Below are positions 22,926 to 35,060 of a stretch of DNA of 64,000 nt, piece after piece; within the stretch, counting starts at the first letter, position 1, and every line of letters starts with the position of its first letter. The DNA is from Lophius americanus. Taxonomy: Eukaryota; Chordata; Actinopteri; Lophiiformes; Lophiidae. Where the stretch lies: assembly GCA_037951165.1 (NCBI GenBank), contig JBBDHG010000008.1, positions 6,243,501-6,307,500 on the forward strand, given 5' to 3'. The notes below the pieces were generated by a model. It was given only the letters and a program-made list of their open reading frames with translations, was not told where the DNA came from and made no database searches. Made by a program: the position numbers and the translations under genes.

Positions 22926-24129
22926 TTTTGTCATAATTCATTTATCTTTTCGACATTCTGTCTTCTCTGATTGAACTGAAATCAGCTACAATAAATGGAA
23001 GGCAATCCTCATTAAGATACACAATAGTTCCTTTAAGGTAAAACAGTGACTCATACAATTCAAGATCTTACATAGACTCAATGGTTCCAAATGAGGAGTC
23101 CATTCTAAATATCAAAAGGCAGTTTGATAATGTGGTGGAAATAATGAAAGCACTAAGACAAGCTTGTGCATTCAGGATTTAACAGGCCCAGAAATCAAAG
23201 TTACAGCAAGTGCATCTCTGCTTCATACCCTCACAGACACAGAAGGTGTGCATGATATCCATATCACATGAAAAAACACTCAAGACACGCTCCTCTTATG
23301 GGTTCTGGCCAAAAAAAGTACACAGCTATGAGTCAGGGTTTTATTACATGATTTCCCCCTGATATGTATATTTACCAATACTTCACTCAAGCCAGGTCAT
23401 CTTGACCGGGCAAATCCCTCCAACATTCCATTTATTTATATCCATTAAATCCAATCACCCCATCTAAGAAAGTCTCCGTTTACTCAGTCACACACACAAA
23501 GGTATTATATCAAATATATTATTATGTTATACAGATACTCTAAATGGATAAACACACAATAATAAGTGCAAACAGGATGTTGGTAAACTTGCCCATCAGC
23601 TGTGGCTATGCCCCAAATTTCACTCCTTTGGTCTCCTCTTTTTGATTATTGTCAAAGGCTTAATGACAATTAACATTAACCAACCCCACCCCTCTCTGGC
23701 CATATTGAGGCTAGCTGTGAACTCTGTCATAATCATACTGCTAAGATAATCTCACTTTGTACTCCACTACCAAAACATCTCGGTCTGAAACAATGGAAAT
23801 CTGAGTCTATCCCCACATTCCACCAGCGGTTGAGGATGCTTGGAAATGCGATTCCTATGGAAGACCTTCAGTGCGAATTTGCCAGTAAGCATAATGTATT
23901 CCTTAAAATCTGGAAACCACTTCTCAGCAAATGGTTGGCAGCCCAGTGTGAGTGAAATGACCTGTATTTCTCTTATGCTGGACAGGATGTGACACAACCA
24001 TACTTATCTGGCATATTACTCTCATCCTCATTGAGATTTAAAAATGTCTTTTCCTAGAGTGACTGGCTGTAAAATACATATAAACATACAGAATATAAAT
24101 ATAAATAAACCAACAAACTGGTTCAATCA
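22926..24129. other. No gene seen
   Basis: AT-rich DNA with no recognised repeat. The antisense ORF 23,767-23,997 has no known motif. Confidence 0.5.
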
Positions 24130-24285
24130 TGTTACCTCTACAAGGGAGGATTTGTTTTTATGCCCATTGTTTTTTGTTGTTTTTTGTTGTTTTTTTTTTG
24201 GTTGGGTGTTTTGTCAGCAGGAAAACTATTGAATAAATGTATCGAACTTGGCAGAAGGATAGAGCAATGGGTCAAGAACATAGGA
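24130..24285 (+). mobile_element. Teleost repeat, TTTGTCAGCAGG type
   Basis: A T/G-rich GTTTTTTGTT run precedes GTTTTGTCAGCAGGAAAACT, ACTTGGCAGAAGGAT and AATGGGTCAAGAA. This is the order of a common fish repeat (family form: TGTCAGCAGGATTACGCAAA ... AACTTGGTGGAAGGATG). Other pieces are at 26,255, 36,115 and, reversed end, 40,360. Class not certain. Confidence 0.5.
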
Positions 24286-24534
24286 TCCAGGGTTCTTTTA
24301 TTCTGGGCTGATTGATTTGGATTGTTCACTTAAGCTTAAAAAACATTTACAATTTATGCATAAAAATATCTACAAAATATGGTTTCACACTTGGTGGTGA
24401 TATTCAAGTCTGAATTTTGTGACCTATACAAACAACATTTGATTGGAGGTTTCGTGATCACTCCTTTTTATTTTTTTACTATAAAACTTGTTCATAAGTG
24501 AAAACACAATAAGAACATTCCACAATGCCAGCCA

Positions 24535-24662
24535 TGTGATGAACTGGCGACTCTTCCTAGGTGTCCCCTGCCTCTCTCCCAATGTCAGCTGGAATAGGCT
24601 CCAGCCCCACCCGCGACCCTACACAGGATAAGCGGTTAAGGATTATGAATGAATGAATTTTA
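24535..24662 (+). mobile_element. Teleost SINE, 3' portion
   Basis: GATGAACTGGCGACT, GTGTCCCCTGCCTCTC, AATGTCAGCTGGAATAGGCT, CCAGCCCCACCCGCGACCCT, AGGATAAGCGGTTAAGGA and a closing (TGAA)n. This is the standard 3' half of a very common teleost retroposon. It is the cleanest copy in the window. The tRNA-like head is missing here (see 48,582 and 38,535). Confidence 0.8.
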
Positions 24663-26209
24663 ATAATTGATGCTGATCTCCCTCTGAAGAGGTACAACCT
24701 TGGTCCAGCCTTATTGGTACTTCCTGTATTTAGGATCACTGCTTCCTGGCTCCAATATTTTGCCCAGATCAACCCGATTAAAGCAATATTATTCAACCCC
24801 AATTCTATATTAGGCTGATTGGAAAAATTTACTATTTACCCACTATTTGCATTACAAGTGGTTCTTCCCACAAATAAAACAGAGTTCTTCTTTTATCGAG
24901 CAGTGCAGTGAATAAATGATTCAACGCTCAGTGACAATAATGTCTAGTATTTTGTAAAGGAGCCTTTTTGCTGCATAAGTGATGTTTAGCAAATTCTCTG
25001 CTGTAGTGAAGTATTTACACTGTTCTTGTGCAATGTGTTTATTACAAACAGTGGGCAAACATTTTGCTTGTGAGTGTGTCACTATCTTCTCCATGAAGGT
25101 GTGTGTGGTCTATCTAGCTGTGTGTATGATTGCAGCACGCCTCCCTGAAGTGTACTTAAGACATCATGCTGCTCGCTCCATACACAGGGATAATGTGATT
25201 AAGAGCCACCTATGGTGCGTTCTGTTTGAGTGTGTATGTTTGGAGGGGAACTGGTCCACAGCCAAAAGTTCCATCTTAATATCAGCCTCTTGTCCTGCCC
25301 CCTCCAGGGCTGAAGCACGGCATGGACCCAGACCTTCTACCCATTCCCCATCATCACCTTGTACAAGGTTACATTAACACTCAGTCACTCAGTCTCACAG
25401 ACTCACAAACCAGACTTCATCCACTGCAGGAGGCCACCTGTCAAAACAAGGAGAGAGCTTTATCATCCAGCCTGCTGACGTGGCGTTTTCTCGGATTTTA
25501 AGTGGCTGCAGGATATCTCTGTGTAATAAAGTGTTACATTTTAAAAGTGCTTTCTGACACTGAAGAGAGTCCACATAAACACCATCATCAATTTATTGAT
25601 TTCCTTTAATAAATCTGTAGGTTTTAATATGAAGCCCATGATGCTGGAGATGATGTACAGCCATGTAAAATAGAAGAGACACATAGTTAGACAGGAATAG
25701 AAGATACAGGAATGAGACGTTATTATCTCTGCTAGAAGCTGATGTTCTTCCTTTAGTTGGTTGTTTTCGAGGCTTGGTGGATTGATATGGCATTTTTTTT
25801 AGCTGTTGGTTGGTTTCTCTTTTCATTTGTTTGAAAGCATTTCTCAAAGAGTTAAAAACCAAATTTCAAATCCCTGTCCTGGATCGGGGACCGATAACAA
25901 TTAATCTGTAGATCAGATTAATCAATCAATATGCTGAGGATTACTGTTATATTTTTCTCCAAATCGCAAGGTGTTTTGACTTATTCATGATGACAATATT
26001 TCAGTCAGAGAGGACGAAATGTAGAAAAGATGAATTATTTATTACCACAGCAGATGTGTGTTAATGATTCTATTACAAAGTCTTTGGCACTCACAGTCTT
26101 CGGCGTGATTTAGATCTCAGGGTCTCTTATTGAATGTTCGCTAGATCTCCATACAATCATAATGAAAGAAAATCATAGTTTGCTTGTTGGAGGTTTGGTT
26201 TGCTCACAG
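24663..26209. other. No gene seen
   Basis: The 132-codon ORF at 24,979-25,377 is cysteine-rich in part but has no recognisable domain or splice context. Nothing else identified. Confidence 0.5.
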
Positions 26210-26455
26210 TTTAGTTGGTTGATTATGTAGTCCGGCGGTTGGTTGATTATTGCATTAATTTGTTGGTCTTTTTGTTTGTCAGTAGGGTTACTCCAAAAGT
26301 TAACCAAATGTCATGATATTTTCTAGAGGGGTTGGGATGAGGGGCAATATCTTTAAATCATTTTGAAAGATCAGGATCCAGGCGGTTTTCTTGTCACTGC
26401 CATCAATATGGTGGAATGTTGGCCTGCATTTCTAACTTAGTGCAGCCACAGTGGA
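26210..26455 (+). mobile_element. Teleost repeat, TTTGTCAGCAGG type, degraded
   Basis: TTTGTTTGTCAGTAGGGTTA then GGGATGAGGGGCAAT and GATCAGGATCCAGGCGG parallel the family seen at 24,130. The remainder is too diverged to align by eye. Confidence 0.4.
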
Positions 26456-26644
26456 GGATTGGTAACATTAAACTGCTCTTTACCGGTCTTACCACATCAT
26501 CCAAACAGATATCAGGTCCAAACTTTAATAAGCCCACTCCAAAACTTTAATATAATTCTTATTGAGCAATTCAGAGGTGGACTTAATCTTCTGCCTGAGA
26601 TCATGGTCTTGCTGCATGACCCAAAAGGTTTGAGCTTCAATGCA

Positions 26645-27165
26645 CCGACTGATGTAATAATAATAATAAATTATACATTTAATTTATAAGGCACTTTAAT
26701 TTTGGATCAAATCTCAAAGTGCTACAAAGTAAAAGCAGATAAAAGCATCAATAAAAAATACAATAATAATTATAATAAAAATATCACCAAAAAGCAGCAG
26801 CGTTAATTAAAGTTATAGGTTCCGCTAAAAAGGAAAGTTTTAAGTATTTCTTAATGTCTCAGTCGTCTGTGGAGCCCTCAGATGATCAGGGAGGGCATTC
26901 CACAGACGAGGGGCAGCAGAACAGAAGGCCCGATCACCCATGGTGCTGAGCTTAGTCCGGGGAAGGAGGAGGCGGTATGAGTGGGTAGAACGGAGGGATC
27001 GTGTTGAGGTCAGTGGGGTGAGTAGTTCTTTTAGGTAGGGGGCTGAATTACCATGGATGCACTGGTGAGTGAGGAGAGAGATCTTATAATCAATCCTGGT
27101 GGAGATGGGAAGCCAATGAAGGGAATGAAGAACCGGGGTGATGTGTTCGTGTTTACGCACTCAAT
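26645..27165 (-). pseudogene. L2-like LINE C-terminus and 3' tail
   Basis: A minus-strand frame at 26,840-27,160 has HITPVLHSLHWLPISTRIDY, then KISLLTHQCIHGNSAPYLKE, then PRTKLSTMGDRAFCSAAPRL and WNALPDHLRA. This is the conserved C-terminal domain of many teleost LINEs. It runs into a 3' untranslated stretch with CAAAGTGCTACAAAG (plus strand) and a terminal AAT/TTA microsatellite at about 26,655. This piece has no stop until the end, but the reverse-transcriptase core is absent, so it is a 5'-truncated dead copy. Confidence 0.8.
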
Positions 27166-27199
27166 ACCCTCGATGTCCTGACATTGTCCTTCAAAAGTG

Positions 27200-27640
27200 T
27201 CTGGTAGAGACCAAAATTCCCTCATTTATGACAAGTCATCCTCACCTTCAAGCAGGAAAGGTTTTCAAAGGGTCATGGAGGTGTGTTGGCAAACTTCCAC
27301 TGTCATTTTCTTCTGCGTGACCAGTGGCTTTCACCTTGCATTTTCCCATCCATGTCAGTTTTGCTCAGTGTCCTGCAAATAATGGAGTCATGAACACTGA
27401 CCTTTAGTCAGGAAAGAGAGGGCTGTTGTTCCTTTGATGTTTTCTTTGGATCTTTTGTTACTTCCTGAATGAGCGATCCCCTTCGAGGGATTTTGGAGGT
27501 CAGATGCTACTGTTTCACTATTGTAACGTGTCCGTGTGATTAATATGTCTAACTGTGGATATTTTGAGTCGCAGATCTTTAGGAATCGCTTTATAACCCT
27601 TCCCAGATTTATTTCATTCTTAAATCATCTTCATCCTCAT
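27200..27640 (-). pseudogene. Tc1-type transposase relic (second family)
   Basis: In reverse, CAGTGGCTTTCACCTTGCAT, GTCAGTTTTGCTCAGTGTCC, AATGGAGTCATGAACACTGA and CTTTATAACCCTTCCCAGAT occur in the order found in a widespread vertebrate Tc1-like transposase. In that family these encode the N-terminal helix-turn-helix (KGYKSIS) and the later STIRKTL-N segment. Only the N-terminal DNA-binding half is present, with many stops; the catalytic domain is absent. It abuts the L2-like LINE. Confidence 0.55.
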
Positions 27641-27754
27641 CTCTCATACAAATTATTTTGATATTGGGATAGTGTTCTACTGGTTAGACGTATAAGCCAA
27701 ATTCAAGCTTCTGATGATTGTTTAAGAGACGATTTGTTTGAAAATGGCTGAAAA

Positions 27755-27989
27755 GGTGATCAGGTGATCAGATTTCATCAGGTGATCAGATTTCATCAAT
27801 TGATCAGGTTTCATCAGGGGATCAGGTTTCATCAGGTTATCAGGTTTCATCAGGTGATCAATTGATCAGGTTTCATCAGGTGATCAGGTTTCATCAGGTG
27901 TTCAGGTTTCATCAGGTGATCAGGTTTCATCAGGTGATCAGGTTTCATGAGGTAATCGGTTCTCATTCGGTGATCGGGTTTCGTCAGGT
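27755..27989. repeat. 18-bp minisatellite (TGATCAGGTTTCATCAGG)
   Basis: About 13 units of TGATCAGGTTTCATCAGG with scattered changes; the last units are most diverged. Each unit carries the palindrome TGATCA. The plus-strand ORF across it (27,862-28,068) is just the repeated hexapeptide IRFHQV and is not supported as a gene. Confidence 0.9.
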
Positions 27990-29409
27990 AAAAAAGTTCC
28001 ATAGAGGTCAATTCAAGCTTTCTTCATCCGCCGGGGCATGTGATCAAATTTGCCGAAATTACACGTGAAAATAGATGTTGTCCGTTATCATCGTTTATAG
28101 CTGTTGTCTTAAATTATGAAAAAGTAACTATAAGATATAATGAATTATTGAAGAATATGTGGCTGAGCTCTGTCAGCAATCAGGATTTAAGTTAATGCAT
28201 TCAGGTGTTTTGGTGAAAATGCAAAAATGTTTAGTGTCCTGTAAAAAAACACCACAATACCCAACACCACATACAAACACATGATGAATTCTGACATGAC
28301 TGGACTTAAAAACGGCTGCTATAAACAAAACCAGAGTTGAGGTATACTGGGAGAAATTCCTGATGGATTTAATCTATTAGTCAAAACTAAATGAATATGT
28401 GATGTAAGTTGTGTCATTCTGTTTCTTATCCAAAACTTGTGTTACAGAAAAAACAAAAACAGCGTCTGGTTGAGCGTCTCATGCAATGTTGTCTCTATGA
28501 CAACGGAATGAGACAGATGCTGTTGGAAGTTTAATTGTTTAAACTGCTCCCGCAGTCCACTTATGGTGTTGCCATGGTAACAAATGCCACATTTCTTAAT
28601 TACCACTGTTAGTCCAGCAACCAATGGGCCTGTGATGGAGATACTGTGAAACTCTGGGAGGCTGCCAGACTAACAGAAATGTTTTTAAGTCTACAGCAGC
28701 TTGGCGGGTTCATCATCAGTGAAGAAAAAGGGTGAGTTTAATTTTCATGTCTGAGTCTTTAGGGGAAGTCAATTTCAGATGTGCAAATTGTAAAAGAAAT
28801 AAAAGCTTTATCTGAATTACAACTTCATATCTGGTGTAATCATCCCATATGAGTTGCCTGAGGCTGCGTCAGTTGGAAGCAGATCAGGCCTCTCAGATGC
28901 AAATGTGCACTTTAGATTTTTCCCTGATTTAGCTGAGGTGTTTGGAGAGAGAGTGAAAACAAATCCTTTGGAGTTGTTGTGGCTTAGTCATTCCTCGGGA
29001 TTTCCAACAGTATGGCCTTGCGAGCTGTAATTTCTCTCATCCCTTTTCTTCATTCTCCCCTTGATGTCGTCGGCATTCTGTGTCTCGCTGTATGTCGTCT
29101 GATCCGGTGCCATAAAACAGAGTATTTTACGGCACGGCAGATGTCACTGTGCTCCTCTGATATGTCCTTATATGGCAGCTCTGACCTCAGAGACTCTGAA
29201 GCATCACTCTGCCACTCTGTTGGCTTCACATTTCAGAGATTCAAGTTCCCAAAATATTAAAATTCAGTCATTATCTCATAAACCCCATGCTGATAGAAAA
29301 CCGGGTGAAGTTTCTCGTTCCATAGTATTCCAAAGTATGTCTGTAGTTTCAGAGCAACACAGTTAGAAACTACAGCTGAAGATTCAGTGACTAGTGAGAC
29401 CCCTTTCAT
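27990..29409. other. No gene seen
   Basis: Short ORFs without motifs. A perfect octamer ATGCAAAT is at 28,897-28,904. No repeat recognised. Confidence 0.5.
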
Positions 29410-29640
29410 CCCGCTGCGGTCTTTTTAAATATGACTCTCTCCATTCATGTAGCCGGTTCAAAGACCTTCCAACTCTGCATCCACGCACACCGCTTGCAGA
29501 TCCATTAAATTCATCAGTCTCAACAGAGTCATCAACTGCCATTGTCCAGACTCCAAAGGAGGGCTTTCCCTACAGATACCATTCAGTCACAATCTCCCCA
29601 GAGAGAACTTTCTGATGGAGTAATGGACTCTTGTAACAAA
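29410..29640 (+). repeat. Unnamed repeat, member of a pair with 22,670
   Basis: Same landmark order as 22,670-22,920 (TTTAAATATGACTCTCTCCA, AGATCCATTAAATTCATCAG, CAGACTCCAAAGGAGGG, CACAATCTCCCCAGAGAG). Two copies about 6.7 kb apart indicate a dispersed element; class unknown. Confidence 0.5.
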
Positions 29641-30324
29641 TAACAAATATTTAGACTGTTAGGCGATTTAAAAAAAAAAAGGAAATTTCTTTGTAATTAG
29701 TTAGTTAAAATTAATCGCATAAAATATTATATATTTGGTATCTGAGTAAGTCCATGAATAAAATGGCATTATAAACCTTAAAGATTATCATATTATCTTA
29801 TTTACATTCAGAACATTTATTTCTCTATCCATGTGCAACTCCGGCCATAAATAAACATAAAAAATACATATTCATAAAAGTATGGCATATTTTAATAACT
29901 CAACAGCAGAACTTTCGGAGCTTCGACAAATATTTATTTTCCAAGAACATAAATTCAGTTTGAAGGGAAAATATTTTCGAGCAAAGAAAAACTTGAAATG
30001 TAATCTTTGCCAGATAACACATTTGCGTGTTTGCTGTTGTCAACATACAGACAAAATAACCGTATGATAGCTTTTCATTCTATTTCAGAAGAGTTGGAAC
30101 ATTTTGTGATTCCCCTCTAAATGGAAGTACAGTTGTGGCTTGTCATTGTTTATTTACTTGCTTTGTCTTAGAACATCAGTAAACAGTCTCAAACATGTAA
30201 CACGGGACCCAACACGTCAGAGGAACAAGTTCTAGAGATCAATATAGAAAAGCGCTTCAGGGGGATTTGGCTTTGTTCCGTCACTTTAAGTGAAATATTA
30301 TATAAATATAATAAAAAAACAATA
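29641..30324. other. No gene seen
   Basis: AT-rich; A-runs at about 29,671. No recognisable feature. Confidence 0.5.
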
Positions 30325-30690
30325 TTATGTTGAATTTTATTTGTTTATTTATAACCAGGGTGAAAAACACATTGAGATTTCCATCTCTTTTTCAATGGGG
30401 CTCTGGCCAATAGTGCAGCTTTTGGTTACAGTTACAGTTACAGATAGTTACAAAGACAGAGAGCAAACACAAACTGACAATTCTTATGAAATAAAAGAAA
30501 AAATGAAATCCAAAACAGGAGCACTCTGCCAACAGGTGTACAATTTCTTCCTTAAAAAGATCAACAGTAAAAAGGGCTTCAAGCTTCAAACCTTTTTGTA
30601 ATTTGTTCCAGTCAGAAGGAGCGGCATAACTAAAAGCCTGTTTTCCTAATTCAGTCTTGACCTGGGAAAACTGTGAACCTTGAGTCCCTG
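30325..30690 (-). mobile_element. LINE 3' end (ATAACCAGGG type)
   Basis: TTATTTATAACCAGGGTGAA, CATTGAGATTTCCATCTC, TTTTTCAATGGGGCTCTGGC, then AGCCTGTTTTCCTAATTCAG and TCTTGACCTGGGAAAACTGT follow, in reverse complement, the 3' end of a common teleost non-LTR retrotransposon. No coding part is left. Confidence 0.55.
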
Positions 30691-30731
30691 ACTTCCACTT
30701 ATTCCTTACATTTTTGTAGCCAAAGGAAAAC

Positions 30732-30759
30732 GTTGTTGTTGTTGTTGTTGTTGTTGTTG
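30732..30759. repeat. (GTT)9 microsatellite
   Basis: Nine uninterrupted GTT units. Confidence 0.95.
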
Positions 30760-32079
30760 CTATATTTGTGTAACAGTTTGTTGTATTCTGTAGCTGATGT
30801 CCTGTCAGCTTTCAGATTCAGTCTTTATCTTTGCATTTATATTATGTGTTGTAGTTCATTGCATTACTGCTGGATGTAGAAACAAGAATTTGACAAAAAT
30901 GTTGGCGTAACATTTTTGTGGACGTAAAAGACCAACAGACATCTGGAGCTGTAGGTTGCCCGTTCTTAGTTTTTGTCACCATTTTCATGTTTGGAGTGTA
31001 GCGCAGTATGAAGTCTGCATTGAAACTGCAACGTATGATAATCTAACGCTGATATAAATTTGAATGTATGTCTTTCTAGTCAGTGTGTCCATTGTTTCTT
31101 TCAGAGGATTGAATCTTCGTGGAAATTACCGACAGGGCTCTTAGTTAAAAAATGTATTTCTAAATGTAGGTGTTTTGCTTCTGTGCTCTGGGCGGAGGTC
31201 CAGGTATGAGCTCACAGAAATTTCTGATCATTATTATGTTGTTCTCACATGTCATGTTTTGTTTTGAACTTCCTGTCTTTGCCTCTATCGTTAAGAGTCT
31301 AGTTGCAGCATTTTTATCCCCCTGAGACCGTGCAATCATCATTTTGGCCAAGGTATGGAAACGCTGCGTTACGACAATCCAGACAGGAGGCAACAAGAGA
31401 TTGCATCCAAGAAAGTCTATTTCTGGATTCATCTTATTTCATCCGCACTTACTGTCCTTGTTCCTGCTCAGCTTTTATTTTATTGTCTACTGAATTACCT
31501 TCTGGATTTATTTTTGTTTTTTTATGGGATGACTCAGATGACAGTTGTAGTAAATCCACATCAGTATCCTGATATGGAATTTGGATCACATTTTCACTTT
31601 CTTCAAGTAACAAAGGCATTGGCTGAGTTCTGAGTTGCTTGATTACTTTCTGGTTTCTTCATGAACTTTCAGCTGCCTCTTCTCCTCGTGAAGCATTGTC
31701 TGCTCTTGTTGACATCTGCAGTAAGTTAATTAAAGCTTCTGTTTTTCTTCTTCATTCATGGTTTTTCTTGCTCCAGTGCTTGTTTGTCTTGAGTCTGAAT
31801 TGGTATCCTACAGAACAAGACAAATAATTGAGTTGCAAAATTGAATGTATTTAACAAAATGAACTTGATGTGTCAATAATTATTTTACTTTTGTCTCAGA
31901 GTGACAAATCAAGAATTACTGGCAATATATTCTTGAGAAACTAAATTTTCTTATTATAACAGTCAACATAATTAACATACTTTAATTTAAGTTACTTTAA
32001 CCTCTAATAAAAATATTATGGCAACAAACAACAGTTAACTAATATAATCACAAATAATTACTTTAACCTAAATATTCAC
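30760..32079. other. No gene seen
   Basis: Two overlapping plus-strand ORFs (31,303-31,633) of about 90 codons have no recognised domain. The 31,850-32,080 part is very AT-rich. Confidence 0.5.
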
Positions 32080-32113
32080 ATATATATATGTATATATATA
32101 TATATATATATAC

Positions 32114-32167
<54 letters not shown>
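32080..32167. repeat. (TA)n microsatellite
   Basis: About 88 bases of TA with a few TG and CA interruptions. Confidence 0.95.
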
Positions 32168-32174
<7 letters not shown>

Positions 32175-32862
32175 ATATTCATATTTAATCCAGCTGTTTT
32201 TATTTTCTCCACTTTTAATAATGATCTATTATTTATGATGTTATTTTAATACATCATTAAAAAGGGTTATTATCCTTACAATAATTAATTTAATATATCA
32301 TCATTATCATCAACAATTGTAATGATAAAATAATAATAAGAATTATCATTATTATTATTGTTTATTACTATACTTCTTTGTCAAAATGTCTCTGAACATG
32401 TAAATTGTTCTACAGCTTCTGGTTGTTATGATTAAAATGTATCAACTGATGTAGTAGTGAAGCTCAAAATTAAAAAAAACAAAAGGCAAGTTGCACAATA
32501 TAAATTGATAGTTGATCATGAATTCCAAATTGCATGAATCCAGCTGGTCAGTTTACGACCTGTTCATCAGAGTTGAACGCAGAGAGCAGAATAAAATGAC
32601 AGTAAAGACTGTAGCTGGGAAATCAGCAAATGAATGGAACAAGTTGAGGCAGTAACTCTCCTCCTTTCTTCCTCTTGCTGTCATGGAGCCTCAGGTGAAA
32701 TATGTTATCAATTAGACTTTTTTTTCAACATACCTGCAGGTGGGATCTCGAGTTTTATTAATTTATTAATTCATTTATAATTTCCCACGGCAGGTGCCCC
32801 ACTGATTAATCTTACAGATTTCCCCCTCTACTCCCATGCAAGCTCTCTATGTCTATTTGTAT
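32168..32862. other. No gene seen
   Basis: AT-rich DNA with scattered ATT/AAT triplets at about 32,270-32,360. No coding signal. Confidence 0.5.
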
Positions 32863-33361
32863 CTCTCTCTATCTCTCTCTCACACACACTCCTGCTCTCC
32901 GACTCTCTCTCTGCCTCTCTAACTCACACACTCTTTCTCTCTGACTCTCTCTCTCTCTCTGCCTCTCTATCTCACACACTCTTTCTCTCTGACTCTCTCT
33001 CTCTGCCTCTCTATCTTACACACTCCTGCTCTCTGACTCTCTCTCTCTGCCTCTCTATCTCACACACTCCTGCTCTCTGACTCTCTGTCTCTGCCTCTCT
33101 ATCTCACACAATCCTTCTCTCTGACTCTCTCTCTCTGCTTCTCTATCTCACACACTCCTGCTCTATGACTCTCTCTCTCGATCTCTCTATCTCACACACT
33201 CTTTCTCTCTGTCTCTCTCTCTCTGCCTCTCTATCTCACCGACTCTTTCTGTCTGTCTCTCTCTCTCGCACGCACTCTGTCTCTCTCTCTGTTTATCTAT
33301 CGCACACACTCTGTATCTCTCTCTGTTTATCTATCACACACACTCTGTATCTCTCTCTCTC
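32863..33361. repeat. Pyrimidine-rich satellite, about 44-bp unit
   Basis: Roughly ten units of the form CTCACACACTCCTGCTCTCT-GACTCTCTCTCTCTGCCTCT-CTAT. CT-dinucleotide tracts alternate with a CACACAC island and a TGCC island. Near-total strand asymmetry (C/T on plus) makes it a candidate triplex-forming tract. The ORF 33,165-33,368 is repeat-encoded (SLSLS) and not a gene. Confidence 0.9.
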
Positions 33362-34729
33362 GGAGTAGACGAGTAGCTCATTCAGCGTCTTCGATGCGCG
33401 CTGAGTGCTCGCAGTTCAAATTTTTTGACAACACAACCTGACTTGGTGCCCCACCACATGCTGGCTGCCCTATGCGAGCCTGTGTTCTGTGTATAGGAAG
33501 GGACGGGCCTGAAAACGAGGCTGAGCTTTTGGGTTCAGGGAAGAGGTTCATGCTCTCAATTATCATTTCCAGGACATTTTCCATATATTAGATGAATCAA
33601 AGAGGTTCCTCTCCCAACCTTCCTCCATAATGATTATCTCTTGGGATTTACAGCGCATGAAAAATCCTCATCTCGACATCTCCCTTTGTGTTTTAAACGA
33701 TAACTGGATGTCAGGCTACGCGGATGTAGACAGCTGTTTGCACAATGTTCAATTTCCCAGCAGACGAGTCATAGTCACAGCGGAGGATAACAGGGTAGAA
33801 CTGATTGCGGTGTAAATCACGATGTATACTTTATTGAAAAGAAGAAGAAGGGACCAAACTCCTGAGTAAAGTCACATATTCCCTGCTCTAAATCATCTCA
33901 ACTCCTTCCTGTTCTTTCAAAAGGTCAGGTGTCCTGAGAAGTGCTTTAATTGATCATTCACTTATAAATAAATGACATATAGCTAAAAGCAAAGTCTGAA
34001 AATGCAAAAATGAAATGCATGTTTAGTGGATCAGCCAGGGAGTTTAGCAAATTCATGTCCAATTCAAAAATGTGTGGATTGGTGTATGTGTAAACTTGTG
34101 TTTTGGCGATGGTGGTGGTGGGTGGGTTTGACAACGTCATCATCTTCACCCATGTCCTTCACCCGGTTACCTGGTTTGTTTTACTGTTGGATTACCAGAT
34201 AAGTTAAAAACTAAATGAAATGTCTGTTGTTAAAATATTTTCTATACTATTGTGGGAAAGGGGCAATCGCATGCTTTTCCTCGTTACCTGTTTTTTAATA
34301 CTACAATTTTTGGACGAAAACGACACAATGGCATCCCTACAATATCTACTACACATTAGAGTCTGATCAAGACCCAACTAATATTCAGTTAATACAGAAA
34401 GTTTAAATGTATGGATCCTCTGCAAAATGTATCATTGGAAGATGAACATATGCTGCAGGTTTTGACTCAAATTAAATTGTGGCCGAAACTGTGCTTATTT
34501 AGTTTTGAGTCAAATGTGATATATCTTAAAAAAGAATGATCATAGGTCCTCCAGACAAACCACAAAAACTAGAGTATTGTTTTGTGAATAACTATCAAAC
34601 AAATACTGACATCTATGTCATTCCTACTTATCAAACAATGGACTGGACCTATGAGCAAGACTCAGACCCAGGAAACATTTTTGTGTGGTTGATTAAGAGG
34701 CTACCTGCGGACGGAACTTCTTGAACTCC
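33362..34729. other. No gene seen
   Basis: Short ORFs without motifs; nothing recognised. Confidence 0.5.
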
Positions 34730-35060
34730 AAGATCAAGACGAGTGCCTGGGTTGAACGGCAGGGAATGCTGGCCAGGCAGCTAGGTCAGGACACCAGGTC
34801 TCTGAAGCACAGGGAGAAAAAAACAGGTTGGTAGAGGTCCGTATAATCAATTGTAAATAATAAATATACTGAATCGACTCGAGGTGGTCCACAAAGGTTG
34901 ATAGACAATCTGGCGACAGTTGGTGGTAGAAACCAGAGTTATATATAGCAGGGTTTCATGGTGGATTTAGGTGGAGGGTACGACCAGAGCTAAAGTCACA
35001 CAGACCGAATGAAAAGAGAGAGAGAGAAACAGAAGGGGAGAAATCCCTAATGAGGAAGCC
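34730..35060. repeat. Possible retroelement leader/LTR-like sequence
   Basis: Purine-rich text with GGCCAGGCAGCTAGGTCAGG, ACAGGTTGGTAGAGG and (GA)n near 35,017 resembles antisense LTR-leader sequence of fish retroelements in style. No partner copy or coding region was found. Weak. Confidence 0.2.

Noticed and set aside
27755..27989. Regular repeats suggestive of a CRISPR array
   Set aside because: Units are adjacent with no unique spacers and drift in sequence; the genome looks eukaryotic.
27862..28068. ORF with a repeated IRFHQV hexapeptide
   Set aside because: It is the translation of the 18-bp minisatellite.
31303..31633. Two overlapping 90-codon ORFs
   Set aside because: No motif, no neighbours with coding signs, and overlapping frames suggest chance.
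33165..33368. ORF of SLSLS-type repeats
   Set aside because: It is encoded by the CT-rich satellite.
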